A DNA stretch of 64,000 nucleotides. Origin: an uncultured Tateyamaria sp. GTDB lineage: Bacteria > Pseudomonadota > Alphaproteobacteria > Rhodobacterales > Rhodobacteraceae. The notes beneath the pieces were generated by a model. The model worked only from the letters and a program-made list of their open reading frames with translations. It searched no databases and had not been told where the DNA came from. The stretch is from the NCBI GenBank assembly GCA_947501275.1, contig CANMVD010000001.1, positions 992,001 to 1,056,000 of the forward strand, given 5' to 3'. The translations under genes were made by a program, and so were the position numbers. Shown here piece after piece: positions 52,797 through 61,730 of this stretch. The number at the start of each line of letters is the position of its first letter. The stretch's first letter is position 1.

Positions 52797-53948
52797 ATGA
52801 AACCCCTTTACCTGACACTCGCCGGAACCCTCGCGTTGGCCGCGCCTGCACTGGCGCAAGAGACAATTAAGATCGGACTTGGCGTGCCGATGACCGGCGA
52901 CTACGCACCTTATGCCGAATGGCAGGGTGCCCGCTGCATGGCCGAAATGATCAATGCCAACGGTGGCGTTGATGGCAAAGAGATCGAAGTGCTTGTGCAG
53001 GACAGTGGCGCCGACACGCAAACCGCCATTTCTCTTGCGCAGAAGTTCCTCGACGAAGGCGCGGTCATGCTTGGGACGATCCCGTTTTCGGACACAATGA
53101 TCCCCGTCGCCCAAGTCGCACAAAGCTACGGCGTCTCGATCTTTCAGCCGCAGTCTACGCAGGTAGAGATGCACGCGGGCATCGTCGAAAATTTCTTCAC
53201 CGGCGTCTCACCCGACCCGTTCACGGCCACAGCCGCCGCGAACTACGCGCTGGACCAAGGCGTCAAGAACGTCGTTCTTCTGACCTCGGACGAGGGCGGC
53301 AGCTGGTCGGCCAAGACGCCGCTGTGGTTCGGCGAGGTGATCGAGGCCGGCGGCGGCAAGGTTCTGACCAAGCTCAACTTCAGCTTTGGCACAACTGATT
53401 GGTCGCCGCAGATTGCCGAGATGCGGGCCTTGGACGAAGATATCGACGCGGTCTACATCTCTTCGATCATGCCTGACGTCGGTGTGCTGGTGCGTCAGTT
53501 GCGCAGTGCGGGGATTGATGCATGGGTCGTAGGGTCTGATGGGTTTGATGATCCGTCGCTTGACGCGATCGCGACCGATGATGCGACACTTCTCAACAAG
53601 GTCTTCTTTGCCACGCTCGCGCCGAGCCAGGCAGACAGTGCGGTCGTGCAGTTCATCGGGGACTGCAAAGAGATGGGCATCGACGTGCCGGGCCTGTTCC
53701 CTGCCACGGGTGCTGATACCGTCAAGGCGGTGGCATGGGCGGTCGAGGAATCCGGCAGCACCGATCCTGCCACGATTGCCGAGACAATCCGCAACGCTGA
53801 CAGCATCCCGGTACTGACTATAGACAGCATTTCATTCAAGGACACGCGCACCTATGCGCAACGCACCATTCCCGTCATCGGATATGACAATGGCGAACGC
53901 GTCCTGCTGACAAACGAAATTCCGGCAAATACACCGACTAACTGGTAG
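52797..53948 (+). CDS. ABC importer substrate-binding protein (LivK/type 1 periplasmic fold)
   Basis: A 383-residue periplasmic protein with a signal peptide (residues 1-20, ending ALAQ). ETIKIGLGVPMTGDYAPYAEWQ and INANGGVDGKEIEVLVQDSG mark the leucine/urea/amide-binding subfamily. GAGACTG precedes the ATG one base after the livG-like stop. It should capture the compound that the neighbouring hydrolases degrade; URT/FmdD-like urea and amide binders belong to this same family. Confidence 0.9.
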   Translation: MKPLYLTLAGTLALAAPALAQETIKIGLGVPMTGDYAPYAEWQGARCMAEMINANGGVDGKEIEVLVQDSGADTQTAISLAQKFLDEGAVMLGTIPFSDTMIPVAQVAQSYGVSIFQPQSTQVEMHAGIVENFFTGVSPDPFTATAAANYALDQGVKNVVLLTSDEGGSWSAKTPLWFGEVIEAGGGKVLTKLNFSFGTTDWSPQIAEMRALDEDIDAVYISSIMPDVGVLVRQLRSAGIDAWVVGSDGFDDPSLDAIATDDATLLNKVFFATLAPSQADSAVVQFIGDCKEMGIDVPGLFPATGADTVKAVAWAVEESGSTDPATIAETIRNADSIPVLTIDSISFKDTRTYAQRTIPVIGYDNGERVLLTNEIPANTPTNW

Positions 53949-53970
53949 AAAGAGAGATGGGCGGGGTGTC

Positions 53971-54693
53971 ATGCCTCGCCCACCAACCATGTTAGACATC
54001 TCTGATCTCAAAGTCTTTTACGGCCCTATCGAGGCGGTGCACGGCATTTCCCTATGCGTGCCCGAAGGCCAGTGCGTCACTCTGCTGGGACCTAACGGTG
54101 CTGGGAAGAGCTCTACAATCTCAGCCATTTGCGGGACGGTGAAGACCAGCGGCTCCGTCAAATTTCTTGGTCAGGACCTTGCGAACACTGACGTCGAGGA
54201 CCGCGTACGCGCCGGTATCTCGGTCTCCCCCGAAGGCCGCCGGGTGTTCAGCAATCTGAGTGTCGAGGCGAACCTTCTGCTTGGCGCAGGTATTCGCCGG
54301 GATCGCGATGCCATTCGCGCCGATATCGAACGCTGGTTCCGAACCTTCCCGATCCTCGGCGACCGCCGCCGACAAATGGCCGGCACCCTGTCAGGTGGTG
54401 AACAGCAAATGCTCGCGATTGCGCGGGCCCTGATGTCGAAGCCGCGCATCCTCCTCCTTGATGAACCAAGCCTCGGCCTTGCCCCGCGCATTGTCAGCCA
54501 GATTTTCGAGATGATCGAACAGTTGAAACAAGACGGAATGACAATCCTGCTTGTCGAGCAGAACGCGCGGCAGGCGCTGCGTATCTCTGATTATGCCTAT
54601 CTGCTGAACACCGGCACGATTCAGGCCGAAGGTCCTGCATCATCATTTGGGCAAAATGACGAGTTGATGGCCAAACTGACGGGGCTGGGCTGA
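53971..54693 (+). CDS. branched-chain-type ABC importer ATP-binding protein (LivF-like)
   Basis: A 240-residue ATPase: Walker A GPNGAGKSS, signature LSGGEQQMLAIARAL, Walker B RILLLDEPSLGLAP and LVEQNARQALRI, as in LivF. Second ATPase of the importer. An internal ATG at 53989 is also possible. One base separates it from the permease gene downstream. Confidence 0.93.
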   Translation: MPRPPTMLDISDLKVFYGPIEAVHGISLCVPEGQCVTLLGPNGAGKSSTISAICGTVKTSGSVKFLGQDLANTDVEDRVRAGISVSPEGRRVFSNLSVEANLLLGAGIRRDRDAIRADIERWFRTFPILGDRRRQMAGTLSGGEQQMLAIARALMSKPRILLLDEPSLGLAPRIVSQIFEMIEQLKQDGMTILLVEQNARQALRISDYAYLLNTGTIQAEGPASSFGQNDELMAKLTGLG

Positions 54694-54694
54694 T

Positions 54695-55591
54695 ATGGAA
54701 TACATTCTGCAACAATTCATCAACGCGCTGTCGTTCGGCGCCGAATACGCCTTGCTGGCTCTTGGCCTGGCGATTGTCTTCTCGGTCATGGGGCTGGTCA
54801 ACTTTGCCCATGGCGAAGTGATCGCCATCGGCGGATACACAATGGTCGCCTTTGCAACATTGGTCACGGCGAACCCTTGGATCATCATTCTTGGCTCTGT
54901 AGTCGCGGCGGCGCTGACGTCCGTTCTGTTGGAACGGGTGGCCTTCCGGCCTGTACGATACGCCGACCCCACGACCGGACTTTTGACCGCCTTCGGTGTC
55001 TCCATCGTTTTGCAAAATTTGTTCCTGCTCTTCGTGTCGCCCCGGCCCATCGCTGTGACATCGCTCTATTTTCTTGACGTGCCGGTCGATCTGTTCGGCA
55101 TCCGCATTTCATCGCTGCAATTGTTTGAAACGTTGGCCACGTTGGTCGTTATCGTTGCGTTGACCCTGTTTTTGAAACGAACGATCTGGGGCCTGGCCAT
55201 GCAGGGCGCGTCGCTGGATTTCCAGATGGTGCGCTTGATGGGGATACGTGCCAACCGGGTCTTTGCATTGGCGTTCCTGATTTCCGGCCTGCTGGCCGGT
55301 TTGGCCTGCATTTTCATCATGGCCCGCCGCGGCTCGGTCGATCCTCACCTCGGCTTCAATCCAGTCCTCATGGCCTTCGTGGCCTGTGTGGTCGGTGGCT
55401 TCGGCAGCTTGCCGGGCGCGGTTCTTGGGGGATTCCTCCTTGGGATCGTCCAGGTGGCGATGCTGGTTTTGCTGCCGCAGGAATACGGCGGCATGAAAGA
55501 TGCGTTTGTCTTCGGCATCATCGCCTTGATCCTTGTCTGGCGGCCAAATGGCATCCTCAGTCCGCCCGTTGAAAAGGGGGACAAGGTATGA
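54695..55591 (+). CDS. branched-chain-type ABC permease (LivH-like)
   Basis: A 298-residue inner-membrane permease with about eight helices; FGAEYALLALGLAIVFSVMGLVNFAHGE is the LivH start motif, and GFGSLPGAVLGGFLLGIVQ the coupling region. Forms the translocation channel with the LivM-like protein, whose gene overlaps by four bases. Confidence 0.92.
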   Translation: MEYILQQFINALSFGAEYALLALGLAIVFSVMGLVNFAHGEVIAIGGYTMVAFATLVTANPWIIILGSVVAAALTSVLLERVAFRPVRYADPTTGLLTAFGVSIVLQNLFLLFVSPRPIAVTSLYFLDVPVDLFGIRISSLQLFETLATLVVIVALTLFLKRTIWGLAMQGASLDFQMVRLMGIRANRVFALAFLISGLLAGLACIFIMARRGSVDPHLGFNPVLMAFVACVVGGFGSLPGAVLGGFLLGIVQVAMLVLLPQEYGGMKDAFVFGIIALILVWRPNGILSPPVEKGDKV

Positions 55592-56613
55592 CGCTGTCCC
55601 CCACCCAAAGACGTGGCCTGATCGGTGCTGCCTTGCTGTCGGCGGTTCTGATTGCCATCGGCGTGCTGGCGACATACTTCGGCTCGCGCTATCAGATACG
55701 AATTGTCTACGGGGCCTACGTGAACCTGTTGGTGGTGATCGGCCTGCAGATCTTCATGGGCAATGCACGCATAACGAACCTCAGTCACAGCGCCTTCATG
55801 GGCATCGGGGCTTATGTCGCAGCCATCTGTGTTACGCCAGCGGCCACGAAGGCCATTTCCTTGCCCGCTGCGCCATTCGGGCTGAACGCATTTTCGCTGG
55901 ACCCGGTCACCTCCGCCATCATCGCCATCGCGATCACGGCCCTGATCACGGCCCTTGTGGGGTTGTTCATCGTGCGCATGACCCCGATCGGGGCGACGAT
56001 CGCCTCGCTCGCCGTCCTGGTCATCATCCATTCGATCTTCCTGTTTCGCACCGACATTTTCAAAGGCAATCAGGCGTTCTTCGGCATTCCGCAAGTGTTC
56101 TCTCTGACGTCGATCATCGTTGTGGCGGTCATTGTGGTCGTGCTCGCCAGGGGCTTCCGCGAAAGCCGCTGGGGCGTGCAACTGCGCGCCTCGGCGGACG
56201 ATGAAACAGGCGCAGCGGCAATGGGCGTCAACGTGGCCCGCCTGCGGCTGATCGCCTGGATCCTGTCCGGGATCGTGCTGGCCATCGCCGGTATCTCCTA
56301 TGCCTATTTTCTAGGGACGATCTCGGCGCGGCCCTTCTACTTCAACCACGTGTTCCTGACGTTGGCGATGCTGATTTTGGGTGGCATGCGCACCGTGACC
56401 GGTGCCGTTCTGGGGACATTCGTGATATCGTTCGGCCTCGAAGTCGTCCGCTGGTTGGAAACCGGGCCCGTCGTTGTCGGCATCGACCTGCCCGAGGTCC
56501 TTGGCCTGTCCGGCGTGGTGCTTGGTCTCGTCATCGTATTGACCATGGCGTTCCGTCCGCAAGGCATCATGGGCGACCGCGAAATAGAGGATATCTTTTC
56601 AAAGACAAAGTGA
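55588..56613 (+). CDS. branched-chain-type ABC permease (LivM-like)
   Basis: A 341-residue inner-membrane permease; YGAYVNLLVVIGLQIFMGNARITNLSHSAFMGIGAY is characteristic of LivM, with about ten helices and the GGMRTVTGAVLGTFVIS coupling segment. Completes a five-protein importer (two ATPases, binding protein, two permeases). The acetamidase gene follows seven bases later. Confidence 0.92.
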   Translation: MTLSPTQRRGLIGAALLSAVLIAIGVLATYFGSRYQIRIVYGAYVNLLVVIGLQIFMGNARITNLSHSAFMGIGAYVAAICVTPAATKAISLPAAPFGLNAFSLDPVTSAIIAIAITALITALVGLFIVRMTPIGATIASLAVLVIIHSIFLFRTDIFKGNQAFFGIPQVFSLTSIIVVAVIVVVLARGFRESRWGVQLRASADDETGAAAMGVNVARLRLIAWILSGIVLAIAGISYAYFLGTISARPFYFNHVFLTLAMLILGGMRTVTGAVLGTFVISFGLEVVRWLETGPVVVGIDLPEVLGLSGVVLGLVIVLTMAFRPQGIMGDREIEDIFSKTK

Positions 56614-56620
56614 GCGGCCC

Positions 56621-57562
56621 ATGCCTTGCAATCACACGATCCACAAACATCGGCACCATTTCGGATGGGACAATTCGATTGAGCCTGTACTGAGCGTGAC
56701 GCCGGGCCAAACCGTCGAGATCGAAACGATCGACAGTTCGGGTGGTCAGCTGACATCCGACTCTCAAACTGGTGATCTCGGGACGCTCTCATTCGATCAT
56801 GTGAACCCGGTCACTGGCCCGATCCACATAGAGGGCGCAGCACCAGGTGACGCGGTTGCGGTCACGTTCCTTGATTTCAAACCGAGTGGATGGGGCTGGA
56901 CGGCGAACATCCCCGGCTTCGGCCTCTTGGCCGACCAGTTTCCCGATCCTGCATTGCACATCTGGACGTATGACGCGGTCTCGATGGCACCAGCCCTCTA
57001 TGGGCCGGGTGGCAAAGTTCCTTTGAAACCATTTGTCGGGACGATCGGATTGGCCCTGGCCGAACCCGGTACACACTCGGTCGTCCCGCCCCGGCGCGTC
57101 GGTGGCAACCTCGACATTCGTGATAATGCGGTCGGAACAACGCTTTACCTTCCCGTCGAGGTCGCGGGCGGTCTTTTGTCGCTGGGTGACACGCATGCAG
57201 CACAAGGGGACGGCGAAATCTGCGGCACCGCGATTGAGAGCCCCATGACGGTCGCGATCAAAATTGACCTTCTGAAAAACGCAAACCTTCAGTTTCCACG
57301 GTTCCAGACGACGGGTCCCGTCACATCACACATTGACAGCGCTGGCTATAAGGTAACGACCGGCATCGGCGACGATCTTATGCAAGCGGCCCGCGATGCC
57401 CTGTCGGGCATGATCGACTGGATTACGGCGACCACCCAAATGTCAGCCACGGATGCCTACATGCTATGCTCGGTTTGCGGAGACTTGCGGATCAGCGAAA
57501 TCGTGGACATTCCGAATTGGACCGTGTCGTTCTATTTCCCGCGCATCGTGCTGGATGGATAG
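56621..57562 (+). CDS. acetamidase/formamidase family protein
   Basis: A 313-residue metallo-amidase of the FmdA/AmdA family, which hydrolyses formamide or acetamide to ammonia and the acid. The N-terminus HKHRHHFGWDNSIEP, PVTGPIHIEGAAPGD and GDTHAAQGDGEICGTAIE are conserved in this family. Last gene of the operon; with the FGase and cysteine hydrolase it would release ammonia and acid from imported amides. Known FmdA operons also pair with Liv-type importers. Confidence 0.92.
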   Translation: MPCNHTIHKHRHHFGWDNSIEPVLSVTPGQTVEIETIDSSGGQLTSDSQTGDLGTLSFDHVNPVTGPIHIEGAAPGDAVAVTFLDFKPSGWGWTANIPGFGLLADQFPDPALHIWTYDAVSMAPALYGPGGKVPLKPFVGTIGLALAEPGTHSVVPPRRVGGNLDIRDNAVGTTLYLPVEVAGGLLSLGDTHAAQGDGEICGTAIESPMTVAIKIDLLKNANLQFPRFQTTGPVTSHIDSAGYKVTTGIGDDLMQAARDALSGMIDWITATTQMSATDAYMLCSVCGDLRISEIVDIPNWTVSFYFPRIVLDG

Positions 57563-57717
57563 TGACCGCTACTAGGCCACGTGAAAAACCAGCGCAAAGC
57601 AGACATTGAAATTCAAATCACGAACGGCAGCTTCGTCCGCAAAGCCGGCGTCGCAAACAGGCTTGATCAACACAACATCTACAAGGCAGGCTTCTTACAA
57701 CAATAGGGAGCTTGATC

Positions 57718-58473
57718 ATGACTGTTACAAGTATTCGCGCCAATATGGACCATTGGCAGGAGCGTGTGGATCTCGCCGCAGCATTTCGCTGGACCGTGCG
57801 CTTGAACATGCACGAAGCGGTGGCGAACCACTTTTCGCTATCCATCAATGAGGACGGCACTCAGTTCCTGATGAACCCGAACCAGATGCATTTTTCCCGC
57901 ATCAAAGCATCGGATCTGATTGTTGTGGATGCCAACGACCCCGCAAGCATGGAGGGACCAGATGCGCCTGACCCGACGGCGTGGGGGTTGCATGGGGGTA
58001 TGCACAAGCACTGCGCCCATGCGCGCTGTGCCATGCATGTCCATTCACCTTATGCCACGGCGCTGGCGGCGCTTGCCGACAGCACGCTACCTCCCGTCGA
58101 TCAAAACGGGTGCATGTTCTACGAACGCGTTGTGGTGGACAGTGACTATGGCGGGTTGGCCTTTGAGGAAGAGGGAGAACGCTGCGCTGCCTTGATGCGT
58201 GATCCGAAGATCAAGGTCATGGTGATGGGCAACCACGGCATCATGGTGTTGGGCGACACGGTGGCGGACACCTTTAACCGAATGTTCTATTTTGAACGTG
58301 CTTGTCAGACGTACCTGCTTGCATTGCAGACGGGCAAGCCATTGCGGATCATTCCACACGAAATAGCAGTCAAGACGGCGCAAGAGATCGAAGACTACCC
58401 CGAACAAGATGAACGCCATCTGGCAGAGCTCAAGGCTATCCTGGACGAGGAAGGATCAAACTATGCCAGTTGA
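57718..58473 (+). CDS. class II aldolase/adducin family protein
   Basis: A 251-residue protein of the fuculose-phosphate aldolase fold: VANHFSLS near the N-terminus, CAMHVHSPYATALAA with the metal-binding His pair and VMGNHGIMVLGDTVADTF with a further His. Class II aldolases cleave or form C-C bonds of phosphorylated sugars; some members are decarboxylases or of unknown function. The ATG at 57718 has AGGGAG upstream. The downstream gene overlaps it by 11 bases, so the two are coupled. Confidence 0.87.
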   Translation: MTVTSIRANMDHWQERVDLAAAFRWTVRLNMHEAVANHFSLSINEDGTQFLMNPNQMHFSRIKASDLIVVDANDPASMEGPDAPDPTAWGLHGGMHKHCAHARCAMHVHSPYATALAALADSTLPPVDQNGCMFYERVVVDSDYGGLAFEEEGERCAALMRDPKIKVMVMGNHGIMVLGDTVADTFNRMFYFERACQTYLLALQTGKPLRIIPHEIAVKTAQEIEDYPEQDERHLAELKAILDEEGSNYAS

Positions 58474-59467
58474 TGCGGTGCATCCGGACGTAGAGGCGAA
58501 GGAAGCTGCGCGTTGGAACCACCGCCCGCCAACTCCCATCGCGCAAAACCCATTGTTCCAATGGCCTCCAAGACCAGTGGCCATTTTCAGGTGGTACGCC
58601 TCATTCTGGTTTGAACTCTCAACAACCACTTTATGTCTGGCGTTAGCGCTTGGCGCCTATTTCTTGATACTGCCGCCGCTTGAAGCCATGCAGAGCTTTC
58701 AACCTGCATGGATGTTCCGTGTCTGGCTGGCCAATCTGGTTCCGCAATGCGTGATCGCGGGGACGCTGCATTATTGGCTGATCACAGCGAAGAAACAGGG
58801 TTCGGTGACCAAATTTGATGCTCGGGATCAGAACCGCAAGAACGGGTCCTTCACCTTCAACAATCAGGTCCACGACAATATGTTCTGGCACATCGTCAGT
58901 GGCATCACTTTGTGGAGTGCAGCACAGATCCTCGTATTTTGTGCCATGGCCAATGGCTATGCGCCGTCACTGTTGTTCCCGGATAATCCGGTCTGGTTTG
59001 TGGCTGCTTTTGTGTTGTTGCCAATCTGGTCCAGTTTCCACTTCTATTGGGTGCACCGAGCGCTGCATTGGCCACCGCTGTACAAGCTCGCGCACAGTTT
59101 GCATCACCGCAATGTCAATGTTGGGCCATGGTCGGGCATTGCGATGCACCCAATTGAGCATCTTCTGTTTTACACCAACTTTGCCATTCATCTGGTTGTG
59201 CCAACCCACCCGCTGCATGTGATGTTTCATGGCTACATTCAATCAACCCACCCGGTCTTTTCGCATTCCGGGTTTGAGGAACTGATGGTGAAAGATTCCA
59301 CACAAATGCCTATGGGCGTATTCTTTCACCAGCTGCACCACCGTTATTTCGAGTGCAATTACGGCACGGTAGAGATGCCATGGGATCGATGGTTTGGCAG
59401 TTACCATGACGGCACAGGCAAGGCGACGGAAGAGGCACGGGCGCGCAAGACCCAGATGTATACGTGA
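58463..59467 (+). CDS. sterol desaturase/fatty acid hydroxylase family membrane protein
   Basis: A 334-residue protein with four or more membrane helices and the three His clusters of diiron hydroxylases: HFYWVHRALHW, HSLHHRN and QLHHRYF. Such enzymes hydroxylate or desaturate lipids or hydrocarbon chains with oxygen. The ATG at 58463 has GAGGAAGGA upstream and overlaps the aldolase gene. The pair aldolase + hydroxylase has no obvious pathway; a lipid or alkyl-glycerol modification is possible. Confidence 0.88.
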   Translation: MPVDAVHPDVEAKEAARWNHRPPTPIAQNPLFQWPPRPVAIFRWYASFWFELSTTTLCLALALGAYFLILPPLEAMQSFQPAWMFRVWLANLVPQCVIAGTLHYWLITAKKQGSVTKFDARDQNRKNGSFTFNNQVHDNMFWHIVSGITLWSAAQILVFCAMANGYAPSLLFPDNPVWFVAAFVLLPIWSSFHFYWVHRALHWPPLYKLAHSLHHRNVNVGPWSGIAMHPIEHLLFYTNFAIHLVVPTHPLHVMFHGYIQSTHPVFSHSGFEELMVKDSTQMPMGVFFHQLHHRYFECNYGTVEMPWDRWFGSYHDGTGKATEEARARKTQMYT

Positions 59468-59470
59468 TCT

Positions 59471-60097
59471 TCAGGCCTTGCGGAATGTGAGTAGTTTGGC
59501 AACGTCTTTGGCGTGCTCTCCGGTGGCCGCTGGACCGTAGACCGGGACTTCGACATGCTGTGCGTCGCAGATCCTGTCTTCGAGCGCGTCTAATTTTTCT
59601 TCGAACCCGGCGGCTTTATAGTGCCGAGTGTTGACGGAAATCACGATCCATCCACCCGTACGCACCGCAGCAATTACACGGTCAATGCCTGCTGGACCCA
59701 CGTGTCCCGTGGTGAACGTGCCAGAGCTGACTGCGCCCTGATATTGGCCGTGAGGCAGCCTGAGCGGTTTGAGGACATTGCCGGTAAACAGATTGCGGTA
59801 GGCGTCTTTTGTGGCCGCTTGGTTCAGCATTTCCCGAGAGATGTCGATGCCATCTACCGGCACAATGCCACGCGCCCTCAGTGCTTCTCCGCAAAGGCCG
59901 GTGCCAGCACCCACATCCAGAACCGGCCCGAACCCGCCCACCAGTGCGTATTGCCGCGCCACAGCTTCGTGCAGGATGTAGTCACTGTTATGTGCAAAAT
60001 CGCTGTCGTAACTGCTGGCCCACGTCCGATAAAGGCGCACGGAATCTTCGGGTGTGCCAAGCGCATAGGCGCTGTCGAGATCAGGTTTCTTGGCCAT
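59471..60097 (-). CDS. class I SAM-dependent methyltransferase
   Basis: A 208-residue protein with a Rossmann methyltransferase core: VLDVGAGTGLCGEALRARG (SAM-binding motif I), VDGIDIS (acidic loop binding ribose) and GGWIVISVNTRHY. The substrate is unknown. The ATG at 60097 with AAGGG upstream is preferred over an upstream in-frame start. Convergent with the sterol-desaturase-family gene, three bases apart, and divergent from the epimerase gene. Confidence 0.86.
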   Translation of the reverse strand: MAKKPDLDSAYALGTPEDSVRLYRTWASSYDSDFAHNSDYILHEAVARQYALVGGFGPVLDVGAGTGLCGEALRARGIVPVDGIDISREMLNQAATKDAYRNLFTGNVLKPLRLPHGQYQGAVSSGTFTTGHVGPAGIDRVIAAVRTGGWIVISVNTRHYKAAGFEEKLDALEDRICDAQHVEVPVYGPAATGEHAKDVAKLLTFRKA

Positions 60098-60172
60098 ACC
60101 CTTATTAGGCAAGGCGATGACGGGATTCGCAAGGGGCTTGCCTCGCGTCGGCGGAAACGCCACCTATGGGCC

Positions 60173-61039
60173 ATGTCACACACGCTGCTTTCATTTGGTC
60201 ACGGATATTCAGCACAGGCTCTGACGCGTCTTTTGCTGCCGCAAGGCTGGACGGTGATCGGCACCACCCGATCGGCGGACAAGGCCACCGATTTGGCGCA
60301 ATCCGGTGTGACGGCGATGGTTTTTCCGGGCGATGACTTGAGCGATGCCATCGCCTCCGCCTCGCATCTGCTGATTTCGGCGGGACCGGATGCCGAGGGA
60401 GACCCGGTCTTGCGCCACTATCGCGACCAAATTGCGGCGTCACAGTTTGAATGGGTTGGCTATCTTTCAACCACAGGTGTTTACGGTGACCACAATGGAG
60501 GTTGGGTTGATGAAACGGCTCCGCTGACGCCAGCCACACGCCGCGGGCAGTGGCGCCAAGCGGCGGAAGCCGCGTGGCAAGCCATTCCAAACCTGCCACT
60601 GCATATCTTTCGATTGGCCGGCATCTACGGTCCGGGCCGAGGCCCGTTCGCCAAAGTGCGTGCTGGCACGGCACGCCGTATCATCAAGGACGGTCAGGTG
60701 TTTTCGCGCACTCATGTCGAAGATATTGCACAGATCGTGGCCGCTTCGATTGCGCGGCCCAACCCCGGTGGCATTTACAATGTGTGTGATGATGATCCGG
60801 CCCCGCCGCAAGACGTGATCGCCTATGCAGCTGAGCTGTTGGACCTGCCCCTGCCTCCAGCGGAGAATTTTGAAGCGGCAGAGATGACGCCAATGGCCCG
60901 CAGCTTTTATGCCGAAAGCAAAAAGGTGCGAAATGATCGCATCAAGACCGAGTTGGGCGTGCGGTTGCTTTATCCAACCTACCGCGACGGTTTGGCAGCT
61001 TTGCTGGCTCAGGAAGAGGCCGGTTTCCAGACGCGGTAA
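60173..61039 (+). CDS. NAD(P)-dependent epimerase/reductase-like protein (YeeZ type)
   Basis: A 288-residue atypical extended-SDR protein: LLSFGHGYSAQALTRLLL replaces the usual GxxGxxG loop, as in YeeZ/YbjT-like proteins; YLSTTGVYGDHNGGWVDE carries the core active-site region and FRLAGIYGPGRGP the substrate region. The role is unknown; relatives act on NAD-linked small molecules or sugars. The ATG at 60173 is preferred over an ORF extension that runs through the methyltransferase gene. Overlaps the convergent gene by 31 bases. Confidence 0.8.
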   Translation: MSHTLLSFGHGYSAQALTRLLLPQGWTVIGTTRSADKATDLAQSGVTAMVFPGDDLSDAIASASHLLISAGPDAEGDPVLRHYRDQIAASQFEWVGYLSTTGVYGDHNGGWVDETAPLTPATRRGQWRQAAEAAWQAIPNLPLHIFRLAGIYGPGRGPFAKVRAGTARRIIKDGQVFSRTHVEDIAQIVAASIARPNPGGIYNVCDDDPAPPQDVIAYAAELLDLPLPPAENFEAAEMTPMARSFYAESKKVRNDRIKTELGVRLLYPTYRDGLAALLAQEEAGFQTR

Positions 61040-61668
61040 AGCACGGCTCCGATCAGGGCAAAGACAAACAGCAGGGCGACGGCCGTGCCTATATTCACGC
61101 CATAAAACACGGCGCGTTCGGGCAGTTCCAGACTGTTGAGGAATGGGTAGGGCAGCCCGCTGGTCACTGTCCCTTCTGGGCGCGCGTTGAAGCGTTGCAC
61201 AAACAACTCGGCCCACGCGACATAAGCGGCGACGATGGCCAACAAAGGCAGGATTGCCCGCCAGACCCGGCGAAAGACACGCCCGATAAACATTGCATCA
61301 ATGATCTGTAAAAGCGGCCCAAGCCCGTGCAAATAGTATTGCAGATACCAATCGGGCGGTCCGCTGCTGCTGGTCACAGAGGCCGGGTTGGCAAAGAACA
61401 GTCGCCAATAGAGGAATACGACCATGACGTTCAGCACTGCGGCGCACATGGCCGTGACCTCGTGTTTGCGGGTGATCCTGTGTTCGCTGAGCGCCAGCAT
61501 TCGACTGGCGGAATAGAACGAGATGAACAGCGCCCAGATGGTCAGATAGCGGAACGGCCCACCCGGACCTGTCCATGATCCAAATACCAGCTGTTGCAGG
61601 CAATAGCCTGCCGCCAACAGGAAGACGATCCAGCGATAGAACAGTATGGGGCGGGCGTGGATGTCCAT
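61009..61668 (-). CDS. multi-pass membrane protein, possibly FAR-17a/AIG1-like
   Basis: A 219-residue protein with about six hydrophobic helices. PFRYLTIWALFISFYSASRM, WYLQYYLHGLGPLLQIIDAMF and LPYPFLNSL resemble, in order, the helices of the FAR-17a/AIG1 (androgen-induced-1) membrane family, with His in the fourth helix. In that family a Thr/His pair acts as hydrolase of fatty-acid esters of hydroxy fatty acids; this similarity is weak and is offered only as a lead. Single gene; overlaps the epimerase gene end by 31 bases. Confidence 0.55.
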   Translation of the reverse strand: MDIHARPILFYRWIVFLLAAGYCLQQLVFGSWTGPGGPFRYLTIWALFISFYSASRMLALSEHRITRKHEVTAMCAAVLNVMVVFLYWRLFFANPASVTSSSGPPDWYLQYYLHGLGPLLQIIDAMFIGRVFRRVWRAILPLLAIVAAYVAWAELFVQRFNARPEGTVTSGLPYPFLNSLELPERAVFYGVNIGTAVALLFVFALIGAVLYRVWKPASS

Positions 61669-61730
61669 GGGGCACCTTTGGGTCCGAATTGGTCCAAACC
61701 CTGACCCAACTGCCCCGCGTTCTGCAAGCC

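Noticed and set aside
59621-60172. N-terminal extension of the epimerase-like gene
   Set aside because: Runs through the methyltransferase gene on the other strand; the ATG at 60173 begins the Rossmann fold directly.
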